A stretch of 64,000 nt of DNA from Larkinella punicea (GTDB lineage: Bacteria; Bacteroidota; Bacteroidia; Cytophagales; Spirosomataceae), in contig NZ_QOWE01000029.1 in the NCBI RefSeq assembly GCF_003334855.1, positions 43,341 through 107,340 on the forward strand. Direction: 5' to 3'. The position numbers and the translations under genes are program-made. The notes below the pieces were generated by a model. The model did no database searches and was not told the DNA's origin. It saw only the letters and a list, made by a program, of their open reading frames with translations. Positions 52,235-60,224 of the stretch are shown here, piece after piece; the first letter of the stretch is position 1; each line of letters begins with the position of its first letter.

Positions 52235-53248
52235 ATGTATACCTCCAAACGGGTTCGTTTTCACCATATTTTTCCGTTCGCCTGGCGCTCGGTTCTGTTC
52301 TTTCTCGGGTATTCCACCCTCATCTGTCTGCTCTACGTCATGGCGGGCTGGCAATGTCTGGCCATCCCTTTTCTGCCCATCGGCCTGATCGGAACCGCTG
52401 TCGCGTTCTACGTGGGTTTCAAAAACAATTCTTCTTACGAACGGCTGTGGGAAGGACGCCGGATCTGGGGTAGTCTGGTGAACGTCAGCCGGTCGTGGGC
52501 CATCATGGCACTGGATTATGTCACCAATCTGAACGCCACCGAGCCGGTTTTGGAACAGGAACTGAAAACCATTCACCAAAGTCTGGTCTACCGCCAACTG
52601 GCTTTTCTGAACGCCCTGCGGCTCCAGCTTCGGCGACGCACGGTTTGGGAAGCCTGCGTAGGGGCCGAGCATACCCTGATCGAACGCATCGAAGCCTTTC
52701 GCCTGCACCAGTTGGATGAAGACCTGGCCCCGTTTTTAGCCGCCGAAGAAGTGGAATTTATCACCAAGCGTCAGAATGCCGCCACGCACCTGATCCGCAA
52801 CCAATCCGCCCAACTCAAAGAACTGCGGGCCAAAGGACTGATTTCGGAGTACTACCACGCTGAAATGGAACGCTTGCTGGTCGAATGTTACAACCAGCAG
52901 GGCGCCTGCGAGCGGATCAAAACATTTCCCTTTCCCCGCCAGTACGCCTTTTTCAGCTACGTCTTCATCTGGCTTTTCGTCCTGATTCTGCCCTACGGTT
53001 TGCTCGGCGAAATGGCCAAACTGGGCGACTGGTACATCTGGCTCACCATTCCATTCTACACCCTGATCTCCTGGGTGTTCAACACGATGGAAATCATTGG
53101 CGACACCAGCGAAAACCCGTTTGAAAACAGCATCAACGACGTTCCGATGACGGCCATCTGCCGCAATGTGGAGATCGATTTGCGCGAAATGCTGGGCGAA
53201 ACCAAGCTGCCGGAGCGTATGCAGGCGGTGGATAATATCATGCTCTAG
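52235..53248 (+). CDS. Bestrophin-family ion channel
   Basis: A 337-residue membrane protein with helices at the N-terminus (FFLGYSTLICLLYVMAGW, FLPIGLIGTAVAFYVGFKN) and near 240-285 (YVFIWLFVLILPYGLLGEMA, WLTIPFYTLISWVFNTMEII). The conserved YERLWEGRRIWGSLVNVSR and the ENPFENSINDVPMTAICRNV motif identify bacterial bestrophins, pentameric channels for anions or cations. The central 120 residues are cytoplasmic helices. The length is typical. It stands alone between a terminator and the transglutaminase gene. Confidence 0.92.
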   Translation: MYTSKRVRFHHIFPFAWRSVLFFLGYSTLICLLYVMAGWQCLAIPFLPIGLIGTAVAFYVGFKNNSSYERLWEGRRIWGSLVNVSRSWAIMALDYVTNLNATEPVLEQELKTIHQSLVYRQLAFLNALRLQLRRRTVWEACVGAEHTLIERIEAFRLHQLDEDLAPFLAAEEVEFITKRQNAATHLIRNQSAQLKELRAKGLISEYYHAEMERLLVECYNQQGACERIKTFPFPRQYAFFSYVFIWLFVLILPYGLLGEMAKLGDWYIWLTIPFYTLISWVFNTMEIIGDTSENPFENSINDVPMTAICRNVEIDLREMLGETKLPERMQAVDNIML

Positions 53249-53328
53249 ACGGCACCAGCGGGGAATTCACCGGCGGAAAACAATAAACGGGGGCGGTTTT
53301 CAGTTTTATCGACAAGTGTAGAACGAAT

Positions 53329-54303
53329 ATGTGTCGCCGATTCCTGCCCATCGTACTTGTATTGATTTTTTGCGTCGGATTGAAGCCTGCGTCGGTTGTG
53401 TCGCCCAGCGATCACTACGGCCAGATCGATTACTACGCACGTAATGCTCCGGACTCCTATGCCCGCAGCATTACCAGTTTGTCGGACTACCTGACGGCTC
53501 CCGCCCGCACGGATATGGACAAAGTTCGGGTGATTTATGCCTGGATGGTTTCCCACATCCGCTACGATCTGGAGGCCGTTCACAACCGGAGTTCCCAGAA
53601 ATATTATTCCGAATTTGAATACGCCAACCGGGTTCTGCGCCAGCGAAAAGGGCTCTGCACCGGCTATGCGCTGTTGTTCAAATACCTCCTGAAACGGGCG
53701 GGCGTTCAGGCCGTCAACATCCGGGGGTATGCCCGCACGGAGGACAAGGAAGCAGGACGACCCGTTGCGGTGGTCGACCACGAATGGAATGCCGTCAACA
53801 TTGAGGATGAGTGGTTTTTGCTGGATTTAGCCTGGGCCGTTACCACCGCTTCGGAAGGCGCTGGCAGCAATGATTTTTATTTCCTGACGCCACCAGAAGT
53901 GTTTGTTTCCCAGCATTTTCCGACAGATCCCCGTTGGCAGTTTCTGGATCAGCCGCTCAGCAAGAGTGAATTCGACCGGTTTCCGAAACTCTATGATCCG
54001 TATTTTCAATTGGGATTTGGGCCTGACTTCCCGCGAAACGGCCAGATCCGGGCGCAGGGAAAAGCGGAACTGACGCTGCAAAACGAACAGGCGCTGGAAT
54101 ACCTCTGCACGGTTAGCCGTTTTGGACAATCGAAGGGGTCAGAAGTTCCCGTTAAGGTGGCTCGCTATGGCAATCAGCACCAGTTGCAGTTCAATGTCCC
54201 GATCCGGGGCTGGTCGACGCTGCATATTTTTGCCCGCTCCCGGGGCAATGCCCGCGTAAAGAAATACGACTGCATCGCGTCGTTTTCGATCTATAATTCG
54301 TGA
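53329..54303 (+). CDS. Transglutaminase-like secreted protein
   Basis: A 324-residue exported protein: signal segment FLPIVLVLIFCVGLKP, then a transglutaminase-like cysteine-peptidase fold. The triad is Cys110 in RKGLCTGYALLF, His151 in VDHEWNAVNIE and Asp166 in LLDLAWA. The C-terminal about 100 residues form a beta domain (KAELTLQNEQALEYLCTVSR). Such proteins act as periplasmic proteases or cross-linkers; in Bacteroidota they resemble the cytokinesis-protein-3-like family. It converges on the hydantoinase gene across a 93-base spacer with an imperfect hairpin. Confidence 0.88.
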   Translation: MCRRFLPIVLVLIFCVGLKPASVVSPSDHYGQIDYYARNAPDSYARSITSLSDYLTAPARTDMDKVRVIYAWMVSHIRYDLEAVHNRSSQKYYSEFEYANRVLRQRKGLCTGYALLFKYLLKRAGVQAVNIRGYARTEDKEAGRPVAVVDHEWNAVNIEDEWFLLDLAWAVTTASEGAGSNDFYFLTPPEVFVSQHFPTDPRWQFLDQPLSKSEFDRFPKLYDPYFQLGFGPDFPRNGQIRAQGKAELTLQNEQALEYLCTVSRFGQSKGSEVPVKVARYGNQHQLQFNVPIRGWSTLHIFARSRGNARVKKYDCIASFSIYNS

Positions 54304-54312
54304 AGAGAATAA

Positions 54313-54396
54313 AGAAGATAGGCAAGAGAGGTTAGATCAAAACAAGATGTTTCCCCGGTCTCTATTCTCTTGTCTAATCTCTCTTGTCTATTCTAT
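54313..54396. terminator. Convergent AAGAGA-type hairpin
   Basis: Segment 54313-54335 pairs imperfectly, with several G-T pairs, with 54373-54396. The words AAGAGA and TCTCTT recur in each arm. It fills the spacer between two convergent genes and probably ends both transcripts. Confidence 0.6.
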
Positions 54397-55701
54397 CTAT
54401 CTCAAAAAAATCCGCAGATTTCGGAACGCATCCATGCGGGCGTAGCTTTTTTCGTGCATCACCACCGTCGATTCCGGGCCTTCGATAATTGCCGGTCCCG
54501 ACAAGGTGTCTTCGGCACGAATACCGGCGCGGTCGTAGATCGGGCAACCGCAGGGGGTCAGATCCTTTTCATAATACACCGAACGGTAGCCTTTCAGGGC
54601 GTGAAAATCTCCCGTCCGCTGGGTGGAGTTGTAATAGCCCGCCCGTTGCATTGCCGCCGGAATTTGCCATTCCGGGTCATTTTCGGCCAATACGAGCAGA
54701 TACCCCAATGCCGACGACACCCCGGCTCCCACCGGCACCACCACCTGCTTGATCCCCAACAGCCGGGCAATTTCACAGGCATGAACCGGTCCGGCACCAC
54801 CAAATGCCAGCAGGCTATACGTCTCCAGTTCAGCGGTATGCGCCCCGGTCAACTCCCGGATTTGGAACGCCAGATTCGCGTCAACGCCGTTGGATACGCG
54901 CATGGCGGCTTCCTCCACCGAAATATTGAGCGGAGTCGCCAGGTGTTCCTGAATGGCCTTTTTGGCCAAATCCACTTTGAGTGGAATGGCCCCATACAGA
55001 AAATAATCTTTATTCAGAAAACCCAACACCAAATCCACATCCGTCAACGTCGGCAGCGTGCCGCCCCGGCCAAAGCAAGCCGGCCCCGGCCCCGGTGTAG
55101 CATGTTCGGCGAGCAGAACGGGTTCTTTTTCTTCATTCAACCCGATGTAGCTATTGCCGCCCATGTCGAAACTACGCACCTGGCTTTCCAGTGATTGATC
55201 CAGTGAATCCATCGAAGTGGCCGATAGTTCGTTCTGTAGGGAGACAAATGACGACGATCCGCCAATTCGCAGTACCACGAGGTTTTTCTGCCCGATCTGG
55301 TTTCCAAAATACCGCCCGGTCATGAGTCCCCCAATGCGGGGTGACATGATGGATTCGGGATTTTCCACCGCTTCATCAATGGGGAGCAAACGCCCGTGGC
55401 TGGTTACCAGCCGAATTGGCGTTGACCACCCGGCTGCCAGCAGTTTCTCTTCCAGATTCCGGGCACAGGTGATGGCCATGGACGGCGGCATTTGTACGCT
55501 CATCCCCACTACCAGGGCCTCCACCACCGCCGGATCTACCTTTTTCTCCGCCATGAAATACCCGATTTCCTCCACCAGACGCTCGGTTGAATCATGAATG
55601 GTGGTGGGGATTTTCTTGATGGATAGCCGGCCTGCGTCGTCCATCAACACAAAATCCGTAAACGTTTCTCCCAAATCAATGCTAAAACGGTAACGACTCA
55701 T
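54397..55701 (-). CDS. Short hydantoinase/oxoprolinase-family protein
   Basis: A 434-residue HyuA-type protein. The N-terminal domain starts RYRFSIDLGETFTDFVLMD with an ASKHA-type phosphate loop, and SFDMGGNSYIGL and LLAFGGAGPVHACEIARLLG match the second domain. Full HyuA subunits are about 650-720 residues, so this is a compact version lacking roughly a third, with no sign of a broken frame. ATP-dependent ring opening of hydantoins or oxoproline is the family activity; whether this form retains it is unclear. No hyuB partner is adjacent. ATG 55701 is chosen over an upstream start. Confidence 0.8.
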   Translation of the reverse strand: MSRYRFSIDLGETFTDFVLMDDAGRLSIKKIPTTIHDSTERLVEEIGYFMAEKKVDPAVVEALVVGMSVQMPPSMAITCARNLEEKLLAAGWSTPIRLVTSHGRLLPIDEAVENPESIMSPRIGGLMTGRYFGNQIGQKNLVVLRIGGSSSFVSLQNELSATSMDSLDQSLESQVRSFDMGGNSYIGLNEEKEPVLLAEHATPGPGPACFGRGGTLPTLTDVDLVLGFLNKDYFLYGAIPLKVDLAKKAIQEHLATPLNISVEEAAMRVSNGVDANLAFQIRELTGAHTAELETYSLLAFGGAGPVHACEIARLLGIKQVVVPVGAGVSSALGYLLVLAENDPEWQIPAAMQRAGYYNSTQRTGDFHALKGYRSVYYEKDLTPCGCPIYDRAGIRAEDTLSGPAIIEGPESTVVMHEKSYARMDAFRNLRIFLR

Positions 55702-55730
55702 GGTAGTCTTTTTGGCTATGAGAAACGATT

Positions 55731-56237
55731 CTATTTCGAGGTGATGCGCATGTCCGTGATTCGCCACCGGCCGTCCGGGTCTTTTCGCAGTTGACTGGTG
55801 ACCGAAGCCGAACGGGATGCCGAACCAGTGGTTTCCGCAGGAATATACGAGTAGACCTCAACAGATTGAGCGGTATTTTCGTTGATTTCCAGTTTCCGGA
55901 CGCGGTAATGCTGGTACTTTATTTTCCCGCCCGAAGCCTGGTATTCCGCCGGTGTTTTCCGGCTGCCGTCCGAATCGGTAATTTTTGCCTCTTCCGTGAA
56001 CCAGGTTGCCACACTGCCGGCTGTGCCCGAACCGGGATTTAAAACGGCCATGCGGCTTTTGAGCAATACCAGAATCGAATCCCGCTCCGGATACAGTTTC
56101 GTGGTCGTGGTGCGGGTTTCCGTCCGACGCAAACGCCGTTGCGTGTCCTCTTTTGCCTGGTTTGGCGTCGTTTGCTGGGCTACGGCGGATGCCGAAAACC
56201 CCACTCCCAACACGAGTGTCAACAGTTGTAGTTTCAT
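55731..56237 (-). CDS. Secreted hypothetical protein, NTF2-like fold possible
   Basis: A 168-residue exported protein with signal peptide LQLLTLVLGVGFSASAVAQ. A basic Thr/Arg-rich linker (RRLRRTETRTTTTK) is followed by about 110 residues that read like a SnoaL/NTF2-type cone: ILVLLKSRMAVLNPG, ATWFTEEAKITDSDG, and strands ending RWRITDMRITSK. That last motif is common in DUF4440-like proteins. No catalytic residues stand out. It lies 29 bases upstream of the short hydantoinase gene and 19 bases downstream of the deacetylase gene; the three may form a transcript. Confidence 0.7.
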   Translation of the reverse strand: MKLQLLTLVLGVGFSASAVAQQTTPNQAKEDTQRRLRRTETRTTTTKLYPERDSILVLLKSRMAVLNPGSGTAGSVATWFTEEAKITDSDGSRKTPAEYQASGGKIKYQHYRVRKLEINENTAQSVEVYSYIPAETTGSASRSASVTSQLRKDPDGRWRITDMRITSK

Positions 56238-56256
56238 TTGTTTTCGTTTTCGTCGC

Positions 56257-57159
56257 TCAAAAGTAAAGTTTTTCTGCTAATCGAAACGTATTACAATGCG
56301 CTTCCACAATGTCGGCGATTCGGGGGGAATAACCGCCCCCCATCGAAACCACGATCGGCAAGCCTTCTTTGCGGGCTTGCTCAAAGACAAACTCGTCGCG
56401 CTGTTTACAGCCTTCACGGGTCAGGTTCAGCTTCCCAAGCCGGTCGGATTTCAACACATCGACGCCGGAAATATAAAACAGAAAATCGGGCTTTTGTTCT
56501 TTTAACAGACGGGGCAAGGTTTCGGCCAACTGAGTCAGGTAGTCTCCGTCGGTCATTCCGGTCGGCAACGCCACGTCCAGATCCGACTGTTCCTTGTGCA
56601 GCGGGTAGTTGTCTTTGCCGTGCATACTGAAGGTAAAAACTCTCGGCTCCTGCCGAAAAATAACCGCCGTTCCGTTGCCCTGGTGTACATCCAGGTCGAT
56701 AACCAGCACTTTCTGAGCGAGTTGCTGATCCAGTACATACCGGGCCGCCACGGCTACATCGTTCAAAAGGCAAAACCCTTCACCCCGATCCGGAAAGGCG
56801 TGGTGGGTGCCGCCGGCAATGTTGAGGGCAATGCCGGCCTGTAAGGCAATCAGACTGCAATCGATGGTTCCCTGCGTAATCATCCACTCCCGCTGAATTA
56901 ATTCTTCTGACAGCGGGAAACCGATCCGGCGCACCATAACCGGCGGAACACGCAGCGTTTTTAACTGGCGGACATAGTCGGAAGTATGAACCGCCAGCAC
57001 CCAGCGATCATCGACCAGACCGGGGGAAAAAAAGTTGGCAGGCCGGCATGTTCCTTCATACAGCAACTGATCATGAATCAATTCATATTTCGACATCGGA
57101 AAGCGGTGGCCTTCGGGTAGCGGGTGTCGGTAAATAGGATTATAAGCAATTTTCAACAT
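56257..57159 (-). CDS. HDAC-family deacetylase
   Basis: A 300-residue histone-deacetylase-superfamily enzyme. Catalytic His119-His120 lie in GGTHHAFPDRGEGF; zinc ligands Asp157 and His159 lie in VIDLDVHQGNGTAVIF; the third ligand is Asp in YISGVDVLKSDRLG. It would remove acetyl or related groups from small amides such as acetylated polyamines, or act in acetoin metabolism; bacteria of this group lack true histones. ATG 57159 gives the normal start LKIAYNPIYRHPLPEGHRF. It is divergent from the SDR gene with 43 bases between the starts. Confidence 0.9.
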   Translation of the reverse strand: MLKIAYNPIYRHPLPEGHRFPMSKYELIHDQLLYEGTCRPANFFSPGLVDDRWVLAVHTSDYVRQLKTLRVPPVMVRRIGFPLSEELIQREWMITQGTIDCSLIALQAGIALNIAGGTHHAFPDRGEGFCLLNDVAVAARYVLDQQLAQKVLVIDLDVHQGNGTAVIFRQEPRVFTFSMHGKDNYPLHKEQSDLDVALPTGMTDGDYLTQLAETLPRLLKEQKPDFLFYISGVDVLKSDRLGKLNLTREGCKQRDEFVFEQARKEGLPIVVSMGGGYSPRIADIVEAHCNTFRLAEKLYF

Positions 57160-57202
57160 CCATCGGTAAGTTAGCGGACAGTAACCAGCTATGTATCCAC
57201 TT

Positions 57203-57952
57203 ATGCAAACTGTCATTGTGACCGGAGGAGCCCAGGGTATCGGGCGTGTAACGACTCAGTATTTATTGACCCACGGCTACCGGGTTGCCATTTGGGAAAG
57301 CGATGCCGAAGCGCTCGAAGAGTTCGGCGAGACCATGAAATCGTCGAACTCCAGATCCCTCGTACTCAATTGCGACATCACCTCCGAAACCGCCGTGAAA
57401 AATGCGGTCAAAGCCACCATCGAGCGGTTCGGTCAAATCAACCACCTCATCAACAATGCCGCCATTCAGGTTGAAAAGCCGCTCGAACGGTTTACACTCG
57501 AAGACTGGAACAAAGTCATTGGCACCAACCTGACCGGTACCTTTCTCTGCTCCAAATATACCGCACCCCACCTCGCCGAACAACAGGGCAGCATCGTTAA
57601 CCTCTGCTCCACGCGCGCCTTTCAGTCGGAACCGGAAACCTTTGCCTATTCGGCGTCGAAGGGTGGCATATTTGCCCTGACCCATTCGCTGGCGGTTAGC
57701 CTGGGGCCGGACGTCCGGGTCAACTGCATCAGTCCGGGCTGGATCGATGTGGCGGCTCTGAAGAAAAAAGGCAAGGCCCGCAATGAACAACTTCGCCCCG
57801 AGGACCACGCGCAGCATCCGGCCGGCCGGGTTGGGCAGGCCGACGATATCGCCCGGATGATCCTCTTTTTGATCAATGATTCCAACTCATTTATTACCGG
57901 ACAAAACTTCATTGTAGACGGCGGAATTTCGCGAAAAATGATCTACGTGTAA
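57203..57952 (+). CDS. Short-chain dehydrogenase/reductase
   Basis: A 249-residue classical SDR. The NAD(P)-binding motif is VTGGAQGIG near the N-terminus, NNAAIQ supports the fold, catalytic Ser is in VNLCSTRAF and Tyr/Lys in FAYSASKGG. The Asp-like residue pattern IWESDAEALEE after the second strand suggests NAD rather than NADP. Substrate cannot be inferred. ATG 57203 is preferred to 57191 because the Rossmann strand then begins at residue 3; the difference is four residues. It diverges from the deacetylase gene. Confidence 0.93.
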   Translation: MQTVIVTGGAQGIGRVTTQYLLTHGYRVAIWESDAEALEEFGETMKSSNSRSLVLNCDITSETAVKNAVKATIERFGQINHLINNAAIQVEKPLERFTLEDWNKVIGTNLTGTFLCSKYTAPHLAEQQGSIVNLCSTRAFQSEPETFAYSASKGGIFALTHSLAVSLGPDVRVNCISPGWIDVAALKKKGKARNEQLRPEDHAQHPAGRVGQADDIARMILFLINDSNSFITGQNFIVDGGISRKMIYV

Positions 57953-58096
57953 TCCATTACAATCTACTTACTAACAGATGCTTACCGTTCGATAAAAAAA
58001 ATAAGCCGGGATCTGTTTTTTATGTATAATTACTTATGTATTTTTACGCAACGATTTAGTCATTTACGGTAAATCGCCATTCGCGTGGTTGCTCAA

Positions 58097-58438
58097 ATGT
58101 CAAACAAAAAGGAAATTACTTTACCCAGTCATTCGGTGATTGAAAGCCGATGGTTGACCCTGGTAAATGAAATCCAGCAGCAACACAATGTCTTGATTGA
58201 CCTGATTGAACAACTAGAGCAAAACCCGGGAACCAACCCGAAAACCGTCTTTCGATTGACAACTCTGCAACAGCATGTGCTGGATACGCTGTCTGACTTG
58301 CTGGCCGAATCGTTGATCGAGATCGAATCCACAGTGTCGACCCAGGTGGAGCGACTGCAAAAAAAGCATGCCCACAGCCAGATTTTGATTCAGCTCAAAG
58401 ACCAGATTGATCTGGAGCTCAATAAACTCCGGATGTAA
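58097..58438 (+). CDS. Helical hypothetical protein
   Basis: A 113-residue, mostly alpha-helical soluble protein with heptad-like segments (WLTLVNEIQQQHNVLIDLIE, VERLQKKHAHSQILIQLKDQ). It may dimerise through a coiled coil. No family is recognised. ATG 58097 is used; a GTG four codons upstream at 58085 is also possible. It is followed by a good intrinsic terminator, which supports that the gene is real and monocistronic. Confidence 0.6.
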   Translation: MSNKKEITLPSHSVIESRWLTLVNEIQQQHNVLIDLIEQLEQNPGTNPKTVFRLTTLQQHVLDTLSDLLAESLIEIESTVSTQVERLQKKHAHSQILIQLKDQIDLELNKLRM

Positions 58439-58515
58439 CCGATACGGCAACGTTTGACAAATCCGGCATTTTATCCAATTCGCATTCCTTACTTTCTCTG
58501 TCCTACATAAAAAAT

Positions 58516-58547
58516 AACCCCGGCACAGGTGTCGGGGTTTCTTTTTT
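58516..58547 (+). terminator. Terminator after the helical protein gene
   Basis: AACCCCGGCAC (58516-58526) pairs with GTGTCGGGGTT (58529-58539) with one mismatch and is followed by TTCTTTTTT. Confidence 0.88.
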
Positions 58548-58568
58548 AATCAATTTTTCACGGGTATC

Positions 58569-58769
58569 CTATAGCGTCTCAACTTTTATCGTGTCCGGGT
58601 CATAGTTGTCCGGCTGATGCACCTCCAGCCACTCTTCAAGCTGCATTAGGGCGCCTTCCTCCGTGTAGGAATTATAAATGCGGCTTGCCAGATAGGTGCC
58701 ATCTTTGGCATATACTGTGCATTTGAACTTTTTTTTGTTCAAGGTTCCTCGCAGAGTTTTCATTTCCAT
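58569..58769 (-). CDS. Small hypothetical protein (66 residues)
   Basis: A 66-residue protein, basic at the N-terminus (MKTLRGTLNKKKFKCTVYAK) and acidic at the C-terminus (QLEEWLEVHQPDNYDPDT). It reads as two or three beta strands followed by one helix. No motif or family is recognised. It shares the general strand-helix layout and the KTxxGT/KTYKVT-like start with the 59-residue protein at 59638, but this similarity is too weak to claim homology. It is convergent with the gene at 58097 across a terminator. Confidence 0.55.
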   Translation of the reverse strand: MEMKTLRGTLNKKKFKCTVYAKDGTYLASRIYNSYTEEGALMQLEEWLEVHQPDNYDPDTIKVETL

Positions 58770-59294
58770 TTTCGTGATCTTTAAAGTTCAACATACAGAG
58801 AGTGGGTGCATTAAAACCGTACAGGCAGGCAATCAAAATTAAATCAACAACCAATCGTTTTTTAGAAATTTACGCGTACTGCTGAGCGGAGGTTAAGAAT
58901 AAAAAGAATGGCAAAATAAACTTAATTTACCGGGCTAATGAGTTGATAACGCATGATAAATCGAGCAAAAATCAAACCAAGTGTACTATTTATAATTACA
59001 TATTTTCTTTATTTATAATTAATTTAAAAAGGGCTTTCTGATTTCTTTTTGGCTACCTGCGTGCAACCATTGCCACTTTTTCCGGGTCTATACCGTCAGA
59101 ATAACCTCATTCATCCAGCAAAACCTTTCCTTGTTTCGGGTATAAAGATCAGATTTACTTTACGATGGTGAAACGAATGTCCGGAAGCTTTGCATTCGGA
59201 CATTTTTGTTTAAACGGCTTTCAATAATTTATTGCACAAGCAATATTTTTCAATAATTGTTTTAATCAGTATTCAGCTTAAAAAGCGCACACAT
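58770..59294. other. Gene-poor AT-rich spacer
   Basis: No gene was found in 525 bases. The sequence is AT-rich around 58960-59040. A hairpin (59176-59183 with 59197-59204) followed by TTTTTGTTT may terminate a plus-strand transcript that I cannot identify; an unrecognised small RNA upstream is possible. Confidence 0.5.
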
Positions 59295-59564
59295 TCAGCG
59301 TGCCACATTTTTATTGGTCTGCTCTTTTTTCTGTAAAATTTTACCTTGCTCGATTAATTCCTGATATGTAAACTCTTCGTTGCGAACATCGTTGATATCA
59401 TTTTCAACCGTAGCCCGGTTAAATGCCGACCGGCTTACCGAATCGGCATGATCTTCTATTACTTTCGAATAGTTGTCCTGATCGTATTTCTGGTCGAGGG
59501 GATCGCAGCTCAGGAAAACGAAGGAAATAGAAATGGTCAGGAGGAATGTGAGCCGCTTTTTCAT
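59295..59564 (-). CDS. Small lipoprotein
   Basis: An 89-residue lipoprotein. The signal ends in the lipobox SISFVFLSCDPLDQ. The mature 70 residues are acidic and helical (VIEDHADSVSRSAFNRATVE, FTYQELIEQGKILQKKEQTN), consistent with a short coiled coil at a membrane face. No family is recognised. It stands between long gene-free stretches, and the next small gene upstream on the same strand stops 73 bases before its start. Confidence 0.7.
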   Translation of the reverse strand: MKKRLTFLLTISISFVFLSCDPLDQKYDQDNYSKVIEDHADSVSRSAFNRATVENDINDVRNEEFTYQELIEQGKILQKKEQTNKNVAR

Positions 59565-59637
59565 GGATGTCGGGATTAGACTGATTAACCCGGATTTCCG
59601 GATGATTGTTGCGAAAGCGGTAGTTGCGTTTTAACCG

Positions 59638-59817
59638 CTATTCCTGCGTTTTGACAGTTGCATTCCCATCGTATTTTGTAATGGCTTTATTGACCCGAAC
59701 CAGCGTTCCCATATTTTGAGCCAGAAACCTTCGTTTGGCATCAAGCCGGTTGGTCGCTTCAACATAGGTAGTCCAGGATTCCTCCCCTTTTAGAAAAGTC
59801 ACTTTGTAAGTCTTCAC
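59638..59817 (-). CDS. 59-residue small protein with GTG start
   Basis: A 59-residue frame that opens with GTG at 59817 and stops with TAG at 59638. The product begins (V)KTYKVTFLKGEESWTTYV and continues ATNRLDAKRRFLAQNMG, then VRVNKAITKYDGNATVKTQ; the pattern of two strands, a helix and a strand looks like a compact folded domain. No ATG is available in frame at the start, and AAAAGGAC lies about five bases upstream as a possible ribosome site. It was missed by simple length filters. Function unknown. Confidence 0.55.
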   Translation of the reverse strand: MKTYKVTFLKGEESWTTYVEATNRLDAKRRFLAQNMGTLVRVNKAITKYDGNATVKTQE

Positions 59818-60224
59818 GCTTTGTCCTTTTTATACCGGTTTATTCTCAATGGATTCGTCAATACCTATTACTCAATTATTCAAACGATCAATTGAATACT
59901 AGGACAATCAAATCGGGTGCCGGTTTAATCTTGATTTCCGAATACTGAGCCTATGGTTCGGAAATACTGGGACAGCTCTAAAAATCTACCAAAATAGAGC
60001 ACGACCATTCTGCCGGGCTGGCCATGATGATGCGTTAAAAACAAGACCCGGTGAAACGTCACCGGGTCTGATTACTTACCAATCTCTATTAACGGAAGAT
60101 TTTGAGCCTTCCGTGCAAAATTAGGGGTGGCGCGACTCAAAACATGGTACTATTCTGCGAATATTCAACACTTTTATGCACCGCGAAATGAGTTTTACGA
60201 CAAGCTCTACTCATCAGGAATGGA
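59818..60224. other. Gene-free spacer with receptor terminator
   Basis: No gene was found in 407 bases. A perfect hairpin at 60044-60069 is the main structure; the rest shows no clear signal. Confidence 0.5.
60044..60069 (-). terminator. Terminator downstream of the outer-membrane receptor
   Basis: AGACCCGGTGA (60044-60054) and TCACCGGGTCT (60059-60069) are perfectly complementary with a four-base loop; on the minus strand TTGTTTTT follows. It is 155 bases past the receptor stop. Confidence 0.75.

Noticed and set aside
59165..59227. 20-codon frame across the hairpin at 59176
   Set aside because: It is short, reads through a terminator-like stem and has no visible conservation.
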